A DNA stretch of 64,000 bases, from contig VMRY01000003.1 of assembly GCA_007713595.1 (NCBI GenBank), positions 496,001-560,000 of the forward strand. The letters run 5' to 3'. The notes under the pieces are model-generated. The model was not told where the DNA came from, made no database searches, and saw only the letters and a program-made list of their open reading frames with translations. The stretch comes from Sedimenticola thiotaurini (GTDB lineage: Bacteria > Pseudomonadota > Gammaproteobacteria > Chromatiales > Chromatiaceae). The position numbers were made by a program, and so were the translations under genes. Shown one piece after another: positions 56,618-64,000 of the stretch (position 1 is its first letter; each line of letters begins with the position of its first letter).

Positions 56618-57760
56618 CTACTCGCTCTTCTGGATCCTCGGGCGCTCGCTGACTTCGACATCAATATCGAAAGATGCGCCATCGCGCCAGCCCTGAATAT
56701 TAACTTTTTCGCCCGGTGGGACGGCGGCGATGATATTCAGGATGTCATGGGAGCGGGTGAGTACCTTGTCGTCAATTTTGGCAATGACATCGCCGGGCTG
56801 AATGCCGGCCTTGTCAGCTGGCCCACCATTTAGTACGCCAGAAACCAGCACACCGCTGTGCTCTTTTAGGCCAAAAGACTCGGCCAGTTCCGGGGTGATA
56901 TCTTGCCCGGCTATCCCCAGCCAGCCACGTACAACACGTCCTTTTTTCAGTATTTGTTCCATTACACCTTTGGCGAGCGTGACAGGAATGGCAAAGCCGA
57001 TGCCTTGGGAACCGCCGCTCTTTGAGAAGATGGCGGTGTTGATGCCTACCAGTTCGCCGTGTGCATTGATCAGCGCACCACCTGAGTTGCCAGGATTAAT
57101 CGCCGCATCTGTCTGGATAAAATTCTCAAACGTATTAATACCGAGCTGATCCCGGCCTGTCGCACTGACAATGCCCATTGTGACCGTCTGACCGACCCCA
57201 TAGGGGTTGCCGATGGCGAGCACAACGTCACCCACCTGAATGGCCTGAGAGTCGCCGATGGTGATGATTGGCAGATCTTTGGTGTCGGTCTTCAGGACCG
57301 CCAGATCGGTATCCGGATCAACGCCGGCAATAGTGGCATCCAGTGTCCGGCCATTGGAGAGCACAATGCGTATCTCATCTGCATCCGCTATAACGTGATG
57401 GTTGGTCAGAATATAGCCCTTATTGCTAACAATGACGCCAGAGCCCAGGCTGGTTTGGAGTTTTTTTCTTGGTTGGCTCTGAAAGCGATCGCCAAAGAAG
57501 CGTTGAAACAGTGGGTCATTGAACAGAGAGTTGCTTCTCTGTACGGTGACCTTGGCGGTGAAGATGTTGACCACAGCGGGGGCCGCCAGTTGTACTGCAC
57601 TGGCATAGGAGACAGGCCCTTCCTGGTGGATCTGGCTGGATATTGATCGCGTTGTTGGGGAGAGTTCCTGAGTGGGTGTTGTGAAGAGTGACACCGCTAT
57701 GTAGGCGGCGGCTACACCTGCCAGGGTGGAAGTGGCAATATATGTGAAGGCTTTATGCAT
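56618..57760 (-). CDS. algW: DegS/AlgW-type membrane-anchored serine protease
   Basis: The 380-residue protein has one N-terminal membrane helix (residues about 6-26). A trypsin-like domain carries His122 (TNHHVIAD), Asp152 (DPDTDLAVLK) and Ser226 (NPGNSGGAL), and a single PDZ domain lies at about 275-365. One PDZ and a membrane anchor mark the DegS/AlgW site-1 type rather than DegP. These proteases sense misfolded outer-membrane proteins and cut the anti-sigma factor to release sigma-E. The position next to hisD matches algW in Pseudomonas. The target anti-sigma gene is not in the window. Confidence 0.92.
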   Translation of the reverse strand: MHKAFTYIATSTLAGVAAAYIAVSLFTTPTQELSPTTRSISSQIHQEGPVSYASAVQLAAPAVVNIFTAKVTVQRSNSLFNDPLFQRFFGDRFQSQPRKKLQTSLGSGVIVSNKGYILTNHHVIADADEIRIVLSNGRTLDATIAGVDPDTDLAVLKTDTKDLPIITIGDSQAIQVGDVVLAIGNPYGVGQTVTMGIVSATGRDQLGINTFENFIQTDAAINPGNSGGALINAHGELVGINTAIFSKSGGSQGIGFAIPVTLAKGVMEQILKKGRVVRGWLGIAGQDITPELAESFGLKEHSGVLVSGVLNGGPADKAGIQPGDVIAKIDDKVLTRSHDILNIIAAVPPGEKVNIQGWRDGASFDIDVEVSERPRIQKSE

Positions 57761-57844
57761 GTGTCTGCCAGGTTGTTTTGTCGGGAGTAAAGATATTGAA
57801 TTATTCTATTACGTCCCCTGTATCAGGGATAGGTTGAGTTATTG

Positions 57845-58591
57845 ATGATAGAACTTTTAAAGTTGGAACAATACTGCAATGAACTGCTGGGCGTGGCACG
57901 CTTTGATGACTATTGCCCAAATGGCTTGCAGGTGGATGGGGGTAAGCCAGAGATAGGGCATATTGCCAGCGCTGTCACGGCCAGTCAGGCGGTGATAGAG
58001 GCAGCGATTGAACAGCAGGCTGATCTATTGCTGGTGCACCACGGTTATTTTTGGCGAGGGGAGCCCGCACCCCTAACCGGTATCAAGGGGCGACGTATCC
58101 GTTCGCTGCTCCATGGTGGCCTTAGCATGATGGCCTATCATCTGCCTTTGGATGCACACCCGACGCTTGGAAATAATTATCTGCTGGGCGAGCGACTGGG
58201 GTTTGTCAATGCGGCCCCTCTGGATCAGGGATTAGTCTGGCAGGGCGAGTTGCCAGAGGTTACCCCTGAGGTGTTGGTTGACCGAATTGCCCAGCATTTG
58301 GATCGGACTCCATTTTTGATCCGCGGACACAGTCGGCTGGTTCAGAGTGTTGGCTGGTGTACCGGGGCAGCACAAAATGCGATCAGCGAGGCCGCCGCAG
58401 CTGGTCTGGATCTGTTTATCAGCGGCGAAATATCAGAATCCACCACCCATCTTGCCCGTGAGTTGGGTATTCATTACATTGCTGCAGGTCACCACGCGAC
58501 AGAGCGTTATGGTGTGCAGGCATTAGGTGAACATCTGGCTAAAAAATTTGTGCTGACGCACCAGTTTATCGATGAATTTAACCCGGTCTGA
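57845..58591 (+). CDS. Nif3-like dinuclear metal-centre protein (YbgI family)
   Basis: The 248-residue protein has the Nif3/YbgI pattern: FDDYCPNGLQVDG, LLVHHGYFW, MAYHLPLDAHP and the C-terminal AAGHHATERYGV, which give the two-metal site. Hexameric toroids are known, and a GTP cyclohydrolase or hydrolase-like role is suggested but unsettled. The ATG at 57845 is preferred over a TTG at 57842. It diverges from the protease gene across about 84 bases, so the two promoters share that gap. Confidence 0.92.
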   Translation: MIELLKLEQYCNELLGVARFDDYCPNGLQVDGGKPEIGHIASAVTASQAVIEAAIEQQADLLLVHHGYFWRGEPAPLTGIKGRRIRSLLHGGLSMMAYHLPLDAHPTLGNNYLLGERLGFVNAAPLDQGLVWQGELPEVTPEVLVDRIAQHLDRTPFLIRGHSRLVQSVGWCTGAAQNAISEAAAAGLDLFISGEISESTTHLARELGIHYIAAGHHATERYGVQALGEHLAKKFVLTHQFIDEFNPV

Positions 58592-58648
58592 TACATTGCG
58601 ACCGATTGATTCATATTCTGAATTAATGACCAGAAAAGCAGGTCAATC

Positions 58649-58677
58649 TTGACCTCAGGCGACGCATGTAAGAGAAT
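58649..58677 (+). promoter_or_regulatory. Candidate sigma-70 promoter of petABC
   Basis: TTGACC is separated by 17 bases from GAGAAT in the 197-base gap before petA. The -35 element is strong and the -10 element matches four of six positions. This is the best pair I see, but the gap is long and others cannot be excluded. Confidence 0.35.
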
Positions 58678-58788
58678 GCGCCGTCTATTTAGGGGTAAAT
58701 ATCAGCATATACTGATTTTCCTGCGCCAATTCTGGTAAGATTCGGCCGGGATAATTAGCGTCCGGCCTACTCCGGGAGTCTTAAAATA

Positions 58789-59373
58789 ATGAGTGTGGAT
58801 CTAAAAAAGCGGCGGTTTTTAACGGCTGCAACCAGTGTGGTCGGTGCCGTGGGCGCTGGCTTTGTCGCAGTACCCTTCTTAAAGTCATGGAATCCAAGCG
58901 AAAAGGCGAAAGCCGCCGGTGCGCCGGTTGAAGCCGATATCGGCAAGCTTGAGCCTGGACAGATGATGCGCGTCAAGTGGCGCGGCAAGCCGGTTTGGGT
59001 TGTTCATCGTACTGAAAAGAACTTGGCCGATATGGAAGGTTTGGTTGGATCGCTGGCTGATCCAAATTCTGATCAGCCACAACAGCCGGAATACTGCAAG
59101 AATGCTCATCGTTCGCGCAAACCGGGTTACTTGGTCGCGGTTGGCATCTGTACCCATCTGGGCTGTTCGCCAACCTACCGCCCCGAAGTGGCGCCGCATG
59201 ATCTGGGTGCTGACTGGGTGGGTGGTTTCTTCTGCCCTTGTCATGGATCGCGCTTTGATCTGGCAGGACGCGTCTACAGCGGCGTACCTGCTCCAACGAA
59301 CCTTGTAATTCCCCCTTATCAGTTCCTGACGGATACCCAGATATTGGTGGGTGATGATGGAGGAGCTGCCTGA
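58789..59373 (+). CDS. petA: Ubiquinol-cytochrome c reductase Rieske iron-sulfur subunit
   Basis: The 194-residue protein has a twin-arginine-like N-terminus ([12 protein letters not shown]) and one membrane helix. The Rieske [2Fe-2S] motifs are CTHLGCS (Cys121, His123, Cys126) and CPCHGSRF (Cys149, Cys151, His152). It takes electrons from ubiquinol in the bc1 complex and passes them to cytochrome c1. Its TGA and the petB ATG overlap by one base. It heads the petABC operon. Confidence 0.97.
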   Translation: MSVDLKKRRFLTAATSVVGAVGAGFVAVPFLKSWNPSEKAKAAGAPVEADIGKLEPGQMMRVKWRGKPVWVVHRTEKNLADMEGLVGSLADPNSDQPQQPEYCKNAHRSRKPGYLVAVGICTHLGCSPTYRPEVAPHDLGADWVGGFFCPCHGSRFDLAGRVYSGVPAPTNLVIPPYQFLTDTQILVGDDGGAA

Positions 59374-60590
59374 TGAGTTTCATGAACTGGATTGATGAGC
59401 GCTTCCCTGTAACCAAGGTGTGGAATGAGCACCTGGCAGAGTATTACGCGCCGAAAAATTTCAACTTCTGGTACTTTTTTGGCTCTTTGGCCATGCTGGT
59501 ACTGGTGAATCAGATCCTTACAGGTGTTTGGCTGGCCATGAGCTATAAGCCGGATGCCCTGCTGGCATTTGGATCGGTAGAATACATCATGCGTGATGTG
59601 GAGTGGGGCTGGTTGATTCGCTACCTGCACTCTACCGGTGCCTCGGCCTTCTTTATCGTCATTTACCTGCACATGTTCCGTGGCCTGATTTATGGTTCAT
59701 ACAGGGCTCCTCGTGAGCTGCTCTGGATCATCGGCATGGTGCTCTATGTATTGATGATGGCGACCGCCTTCATGGGTTATCTATTGCCTTGGGGCCAGAT
59801 GTCCTACTGGGGTGCACAGGTGATTATCAACCTGTTCTCCGCTGTGCCGGTAATCGGCCCGGATTTGGGTGTGTGGATTCGCGGCGATTATGTCATTTCT
59901 GACGCTACCCTGAACCGCTTCTTTGCGTTGCACTTCCTGCTGCCATTCCTGTTGGCTGCGGTAGTGTTTATTCATATCGTGGCGTTGCACAAAGTGGGCT
60001 CGAATAATCCTGATGGCATCGAGATCAAGAAAAATAAGGATGAAAATGGTATTCCAAAAGATGGTATTCCATTCCACCCCTATTACTCAGTGAAAGATAT
60101 CGCGGGTGTGGCGGGCTTCCTTTTCCTCTTTGCAGCGGCTGTCTTCTTTGCCCCGGAGATGGGTGGCTATTTCCTTGAGCCGCCGAACTTCGATCCGGCC
60201 GATCCGTTGAAGACACCACTACATATCGCCCCGGTCTGGTACTTCACACCTTTCTACGCCATTCTTCGCGCGGTGCCATCCATGGCAGGTTCTGCCTTCC
60301 CGGGTGTTATCGCGATGGGTGCGGCTATTGTGGTGATGTTCTTCCTCCCTTGGTTGGATCGCAGTCCGGTCAAATCAGTCCGTTATAAGGGCATGATTGT
60401 GAAAGTCGCGATTGGGATTTTTGTAGTGGTGTTCGTTCTACTCGGCTGGTTGGGCACTCAGCCTGCCACACCTCTTCTGACCTGGTTGGCGCGGATCTGT
60501 ACGCTGCTCTACTTCGCTTTCTTCCTGTTGATGCCAATCTACAGCAAGATGGACAAGACCAAGCCTGTTCCTGAGAGGGTGACCAAATGA
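59373..60590 (+). CDS. petB: Cytochrome b of the bc1 complex
   Basis: The 405-residue protein has eight membrane helices and the haem ligands His86/His187 and His100/His201, each pair 101 residues apart. The Qo-site motif, usually PEWY, reads PVWY at 287-290 (APVWYFTPFYAILR). It oxidises ubiquinol at Qo and reduces it at Qi, pumping protons in the Q cycle. The replaced Glu is normally a proton carrier, and PVWY variants are known in some beta- and gammaproteobacteria. It overlaps petA by one base and petC by four. Confidence 0.97.
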   Translation: MSFMNWIDERFPVTKVWNEHLAEYYAPKNFNFWYFFGSLAMLVLVNQILTGVWLAMSYKPDALLAFGSVEYIMRDVEWGWLIRYLHSTGASAFFIVIYLHMFRGLIYGSYRAPRELLWIIGMVLYVLMMATAFMGYLLPWGQMSYWGAQVIINLFSAVPVIGPDLGVWIRGDYVISDATLNRFFALHFLLPFLLAAVVFIHIVALHKVGSNNPDGIEIKKNKDENGIPKDGIPFHPYYSVKDIAGVAGFLFLFAAAVFFAPEMGGYFLEPPNFDPADPLKTPLHIAPVWYFTPFYAILRAVPSMAGSAFPGVIAMGAAIVVMFFLPWLDRSPVKSVRYKGMIVKVAIGIFVVVFVLLGWLGTQPATPLLTWLARICTLLYFAFFLLMPIYSKMDKTKPVPERVTK

Positions 60591-61324
60591 AAAAGCTGAT
60601 TGTTGCACTATTATTGGCTGTGGCACCTGTATTGGGTCTGGCAGCCGGTGGCGGAATCCACCTGGACGATGCGGATATCGATGTCTCTGATCAGGCATCA
60701 CTACAGCGTGGTGCCAAGTATTTCGTCAACTACTGCCTGAGCTGCCACTCGGCCAAGTTCCAGCGCTACAACCGCATGGCGCGTGACCTGGGACTAACCG
60801 AGGACGAGGTGAAAGAGAACCTGATGTTCACCAGCGAAAAGATCGGTGACACTATGCAGATCGCCATGGATCCGGCCAACGCTCTGGCCTGGTTTGGCGT
60901 GGTTCCGCCGGATCTGTCACTAATCGCCCGCGCTCGTGGCGTAGACTACATCTATACCTATCTCCGTGGCTTTTATGTAGATGAGAGTCGTCCCTTCGGC
61001 GTCAACAATCGGGTGTTCCCCGATGTTGGCATGCCGCACGTGATGTGGGAGCTGCAGGGAATGCAGAAGGCTGTATACGAAGAAGTGGATGGCCAAAAGG
61101 TAGTCAAAGAATTGGTCCCAGTTGAGGGCGCGGCAGGTAAAGGGAAAATGAGCGCGGAAGAGTTTGATGGCGCCATGCGTGATCTGACAGCCTTCCTCAG
61201 CTACGTGGCTGAGCCGATCCAGTTGGAACGTAAACGGCTAGGCATCTGGGTGCTGCTGTTTATTGGTATCTTCTTTGTGCTGGCCTATCTGTTGAAGAAA
61301 GAGTACTGGAAGGATATCCACTGA
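60587..61324 (+). CDS. petC: Cytochrome c1
   Basis: The 245-residue protein has a signal peptide (residues about 1-20). The haem motif CLSCH is at Cys50, Cys53 and His54, a likely axial methionine lies in VFPDVGMPHVMWELQ, and the C-terminal membrane anchor is at about 220-240. It passes electrons from the Rieske protein to soluble cytochrome c. The ATG overlaps the petB stop. A strong terminator follows 26 bases after the stop. Confidence 0.97.
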   Translation: MKKLIVALLLAVAPVLGLAAGGGIHLDDADIDVSDQASLQRGAKYFVNYCLSCHSAKFQRYNRMARDLGLTEDEVKENLMFTSEKIGDTMQIAMDPANALAWFGVVPPDLSLIARARGVDYIYTYLRGFYVDESRPFGVNNRVFPDVGMPHVMWELQGMQKAVYEEVDGQKVVKELVPVEGAAGKGKMSAEEFDGAMRDLTAFLSYVAEPIQLERKRLGIWVLLFIGIFFVLAYLLKKEYWKDIH

Positions 61325-61349
61325 TCTAAAAGTGGCAGATCCGTTAACC

Positions 61350-61394
61350 CGGGGGCGTACAGTTTAATGTATACTGTACGCCCCCGTTGCTTTT
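61350..61394 (+). terminator. Intrinsic terminator after petC
   Basis: A 14-base stem (CGGGGGCGTACAGT pairing with ACTGTACGCCCCCG) with a nine-base AT-rich loop (61350-61386) is followed by TTGCTTTT. It closes the petABC operon before sspA. Confidence 0.88.
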
Positions 61395-61446
61395 AGAGCT
61401 CCGGATTTTTCGTTTTTGATCCTGATACTATTTTGGAGTGGTTTGT

Positions 61447-62070
61447 ATGGCCGTTGTTGCGAACAAAAGATCTGTGATGACTATGTACTCGGATCCGAGT
61501 AGCCCCTATTGTCATCGTGTACGTCTGGTGTTGGCTGAAAAGAGCATTACTGTTGAGATTAAGGATGTCGATCCACTGAATATCTCTGAAGATATTATGG
61601 ACCTGAATCCCTACGGTACACTCCCCACCCTGGTTGATCGGGATCTCACCCTGTTTGAATCCCGTATCATTATGGAATATCTGGATGAGCGTTTTCCGCA
61701 TCCACCCCTGTTGCCGGTTGATCCCGTTTCACGTGCCAGTTCACGACTCTACATGCACCGTGTCAGTAAAGACTGGTACACCCAGATGGAAGAGATTCTC
61801 AGTGGTGGCAAGGGTGCTACAAAGGCACGTAAAGAGCTACGCGAAAGTCTGATTGCGGCGGCGCCTATCTTTACCCACAAGCCGTTTTTTATGAGCGATG
61901 ATTTCTCATTGGTCGATTGCTCTATTGCCCCATTGTTGTGGCGCTTGCCTGTGTTGGGTATTGAGATGCCTCCCCAGGGTAAGCCGGTAATGGATTATGC
62001 CGCTCGCCTGTTTGAGCGTGAGTCATTCCAGGATAGCCTCTCTTCCGTCGAGCGAGAGATGCGCGACTGA
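61447..62070 (+). CDS. sspA: Stringent starvation protein A
   Basis: The 207-residue GST-fold protein has the N-terminal block TMYSDPSSPYCHRVRLVLAEK and PYGTLPTLVDRDLTLFESRI. SspA binds RNA polymerase and aids stress and virulence gene transcription; it lacks glutathione transferase activity in E. coli. The ATG at 61447 has GGAG about nine bases upstream. sspB follows 15 bases later. The petABC-sspA-sspB order is typical of Pseudomonas and relatives. Confidence 0.95.
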   Translation: MAVVANKRSVMTMYSDPSSPYCHRVRLVLAEKSITVEIKDVDPLNISEDIMDLNPYGTLPTLVDRDLTLFESRIIMEYLDERFPHPPLLPVDPVSRASSRLYMHRVSKDWYTQMEEILSGGKGATKARKELRESLIAAAPIFTHKPFFMSDDFSLVDCSIAPLLWRLPVLGIEMPPQGKPVMDYAARLFERESFQDSLSSVEREMRD

Positions 62071-62085
62071 TCGTCGCTGACCTGC

Positions 62086-62478
62086 ATGATGACCTCCAAC
62101 CGTCCCTATCTGATCCGCGCACTCTATGAGTGGCTGGTGGACAACGATCTTACTCCGCACCTGCTGGTTGATGCGGCAAAAGAAGACGTGGTCGTGCCAG
62201 TCCAGTTCGTCGAAGAGGGACGTATCGTTCTGAATGTAACCCCCACGGCCGTACGTGGTCTGCAACTTGGCAATGACTACATTACTTTCAATGCCCGCTT
62301 TGGTGGTACGCCCATGGATGTGGTTGTGCCGCCGGAGGCCGTGTTGGGCATCTATGCGCGGGAGAATGGCAGGGGCATGCTGTTTCCGGATGAGGTGTTA
62401 CCAGAGGATGATGACACTCCGCCAGATGATGACCCCAAACCACCCCGGGATCGGCCTACGCTCAAGGTAGTGAAATAG
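62086..62478 (+). CDS. sspB: ClpXP adaptor SspB
   Basis: The 130-residue protein has the folded SspB core (residues 1-100, RPYLIRALYEWLVDN, then VLNVTPTAVRGLQLGND). A flexible acidic, proline-rich linker (about 103-122) and a short basic C-terminal ClpX-binding tail (RPTLKVVK) follow. It brings ssrA-tagged proteins to ClpXP. It starts 15 bases after sspA and converges with the DUF3301 gene. Confidence 0.95.
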   Translation: MMTSNRPYLIRALYEWLVDNDLTPHLLVDAAKEDVVVPVQFVEEGRIVLNVTPTAVRGLQLGNDYITFNARFGGTPMDVVVPPEAVLGIYARENGRGMLFPDEVLPEDDDTPPDDDPKPPRDRPTLKVVK

Positions 62479-62484
62479 CCAAGC

Positions 62485-62829
62485 CTAGTCATCCGGTGGT
62501 CGTGGTTTGAAGGCGACCACCTTGTTTTCTCCGCTGGGCAGACCCAGGCTGAACTCCTCCAACTGGACACCGACCATGATGACATGGCCATCCTGGCGTC
62601 CCATTCCCTCCTCGCTATAGTCAAACTGAAACAGACGTCGGATTCGAATGCCTTGTCGTGTCCAGCGCAGACCGCTACGTCTCAGTGCCACCGTTTGATC
62701 AAGAAATTGCAGATTATTCCTTTCACAGCCAGCCTTGCAGATGCCGGTTGCTATCTCCCGCGCGCGGGCGCTATCTAGCCAGAACCAGATCAGCAAAGCA
62801 ATTATCAGCAGTGGGAGAATCGAGGACAT
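62485..62829 (-). CDS. DUF3301 membrane protein
   Basis: The 114-residue protein has one N-terminal membrane helix (residues about 3-20, ILPLLIIALLIWFWLDSARA). A conserved cytoplasmic region follows with two Cys (KAGCERN) and Arg/Phe-rich strands (ALRRSGLRWTRQGIRIRRLFQFDYSE). The DUF3301 family is common in gammaproteobacteria and has no known function. It converges with sspB, six bases away, and diverges from the macrodomain gene. I am confident of the family. Confidence 0.85.
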   Translation of the reverse strand: MSSILPLLIIALLIWFWLDSARAREIATGICKAGCERNNLQFLDQTVALRRSGLRWTRQGIRIRRLFQFDYSEEGMGRQDGHVIMVGVQLEEFSLGLPSGENKVVAFKPRPPDD

Positions 62830-62882
62830 GGCCTCTATAGTACATAATTAAAAGGTGAGGTGAGAGTGGTCAGGAGGTATGG

Positions 62883-63386
62883 ATGAGTAAGCTCACAATT
62901 TTACGGGGCGATATAACAACCCTGTCGGTAGATGCGATAGTTAATGCCGCCAACCCCAGTCTGCTAGGGGGAGGTGGGGTGGATGGTGCAATTCATCGTG
63001 CAGCCGGACCTGAGTTGCTGGCCTGGTGCCGTACCCTGGGTGGCTGTGCCACGGGAGAGGCCAAAATAACACCTGGTTTTAATCTGCCTGCGGGCTGGGT
63101 CATTCACACGGTTGGCCCGATCTGGCGCGGTGGTGATGCGGGGGAGGCCGATCTTTTACGAGCCTGCTACCGAAACAGTCTGAAGTTAGCCAGAGAGAAA
63201 GTTCTGCAAAGTATCGCCTTCCCCGCTATCAGTACCGGAGTGTATGGCTTTCCCAAACGGGAGGCCGCCGAGATAGCGCTCGCAGAGCTGCAAAAGGCCG
63301 CAGGATTTAGTGAGCTGATTGCCTGCTGTTTCAGTGAGGCAGATGCTGCACTCTATCGGACTGTATTGGAAAAGATGCAGAATTAG
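62883..63386 (+). CDS. Macrodomain O-acetyl-ADP-ribose deacetylase (YmdB-like)
   Basis: The 167-residue macrodomain has [21 protein letters not shown] in two steps, the [14 protein letters not shown] loop, HTVGPIW and [10 protein letters not shown]. The catalytic Asn and Asp positions look intact. It removes acetyl from O-acetyl-ADP-ribose or ADP-ribose from proteins; E. coli YmdB also restrains RNase III. The AGGAGG before the ATG at 62883 is a strong ribosome site. It stands alone, with the GDT1-like gene 62 bases downstream. Confidence 0.92.
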   Translation: MSKLTILRGDITTLSVDAIVNAANPSLLGGGGVDGAIHRAAGPELLAWCRTLGGCATGEAKITPGFNLPAGWVIHTVGPIWRGGDAGEADLLRACYRNSLKLAREKVLQSIAFPAISTGVYGFPKREAAEIALAELQKAAGFSELIACCFSEADAALYRTVLEKMQN

Positions 63387-63448
63387 TTCGTAGCGCTCTT
63401 GGCGGGTGATAAACTGACTATCTTGAAGAAACAGAGTAGGGAAGTGTT

Positions 63449-63721
63449 TTGGATTGGAAAATATTTGTAACAATTTTTATATCCGTATTTATTGCTGAGT
63501 TAGGCGACAAGACGCAGCTTGCAACCATGCTGTTTGCCGCAGATAAAGAGGTGAGCAAGTATACGGTGTTTATTGCCGCTTCGGCCGCTCTAATTGTGGC
63601 GTCCGCTTTTGGTGTTTTAGCGGGTAGCTTACTGTCAGAATATATCAATGCTAAATATCTCCACTACATTGCTGGAATCGGCTTTATAGGCATCGGTTTT
63701 TTTACCCTATACAACGCATAA
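63449..63721 (+). CDS. Half-size TMEM165/GDT1 (UPF0016) cation transporter
   Basis: The 90-residue protein has one copy of the E-x-G-D-K-T motif (FIAELGDKTQLATMLF) and three membrane helices. Two-repeat members of about 190 residues carry two such motifs, so this half-size form would have to dimerise to make the pore. Family members move Mn2+ or Ca2+ in exchange for protons. The start is TTG at 63449 with AGGGAAG upstream. The frame ends naturally with a stop, so it is not truncated by damage. Confidence 0.85.
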   Translation: MDWKIFVTIFISVFIAELGDKTQLATMLFAADKEVSKYTVFIAASAALIVASAFGVLAGSLLSEYINAKYLHYIAGIGFIGIGFFTLYNA

Positions 63722-63814
63722 AGCAGATCAAAAGACCCGGCAATAAAGGCGCTTTTGTATGCTGTAGCTACTCAAGGATTGTTATTTTCTGTGCTTACTT
63801 AATTGGAGGTGGAT

Positions 63815-64000
63815 GTGGCCTGGCTTGATGAGTTTTCCCTCGTGTTAATCATCGCGGCCTGTCTGTTACTTGGGCTGGCGCCGTTTACCCCGGAACCCCA
63901 TGTCTGGGAAAAACTGAAGATGTTATTTGATGGGCGTCTGGTTCGGCCCCTGGATATTTTTGATCTAATACTACATGGGACACCATTTGTCATATTGTTG
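63815..64000 (+). CDS. Small membrane protein (C-terminus beyond window)
   Basis: The frame starts at GTG 63815 with AATTGGAGG eight or so bases upstream and runs off the window after 62 codons. It has a hydrophobic helix (residues about 8-23), then APFTPEPHVWEKLKMLFDG and RPLDIFDLILHGTPF. I recall this pattern from small proteins sometimes annotated as RND transporter in gammaproteobacteria, although it is far too short to be one. Function unknown. An overlapping ATG at 63813 ends after a few codons and is not used. Confidence 0.65.
   Translation, partial: MAWLDEFSLVLIIAACLLLGLAPFTPEPHVWEKLKMLFDGRLVRPLDIFDLILHGTPFVILL

Overview
The window is a stretch of gammaproteobacterial chromosome of about 50-55% GC, made almost entirely of housekeeping genes. 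I see no phage, insertion sequence, CRISPR array, tRNA, rRNA or island of foreign composition. Gene orders known from Pseudomonas, E. coli and relatives recur: rlmH/rsfS/nadD/holA/lptE/leuS/ybeL-like, rpmB-rpmG-radC-coaBC-dut-algC-argB-slmA-pyrE, and mlaFEDCB-murA-hisG-hisD-algW-nif3-petABC-sspAB. A PPi-type phosphofructokinase, a biosynthetic arginine decarboxylase and a complete bc1 complex would suit a respiring, possibly sulfur-oxidising or chemolithoautotrophic gammaproteobacterium (Chromatiales or Sedimenticola/Thiodiazotropha-like). That placement is inference from family knowledge; no sulfur or carbon-fixation gene lies in the window.

Layout. 1-3.8 kb: comM (cut by the window edge), ubiK, then glnK-amtB behind a sigma-54 promoter with two NtrC-type sites. 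3.8-10.5 kb: a soluble diguanylate cyclase, a DUF4124 protein, speA, a large MASE1-PAS-GGDEF-EAL protein and a HAD dehalogenase. 10.7-16.7 kb: polA, a run of four hairpins, engB, a bacteriohemerythrin lacking one metal ligand, moaC, a phosphoesterase and ppa. 16.8-22.8 kb: PPi-phosphofructokinase, an unknown small protein, a 457-base gap with a possible small RNA, the TldD/TldE protease pair and a nitrilase-family amidase. 22.8-38.1 kb: a long leftward run of yhdP-rng-maf, rlmH, a WYL regulator, rsfS, nadD, proA, holA, lptE and leuS. 38.3-48 kb: a zinc-ribbon protein, rpmG-rpmB, radC, coaBC-dut, algC, argB, slmA, a second DUF4124 protein and pyrE. 48-57.8 kb: ampG, a short DUF72 protein, the mla lipid-transport operon, murA, hisG-hisD and a DegS/AlgW protease. 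57.8-64 kb: a Nif3-like protein, petABC, sspAB, DUF3301, a macrodomain protein, a half-size GDT1-like protein and a small membrane protein cut by the window end.

Themes. Several genes serve the envelope: mla, lptE, yhdP, ampG, murA and the AlgW/DegS protease. Translation and RNA maturation are served by rng, rlmH, rsfS, leuS, rpmG, rpmB and engB. Nitrogen is sensed and imported by GlnK-AmtB, and respiration is represented by the bc1 complex. No clear new multi-gene system is visible. The points most worth checking are small ones: a candidate small RNA near 18.65-18.98 kb, the hairpin cluster after polA with a related palindrome at 16.04 kb, the altered hemerythrin site, the PPi-PFK/PPase neighbourhood, a hairpin pressed against the nadD start, and a startless reading frame between maf and rlmH.
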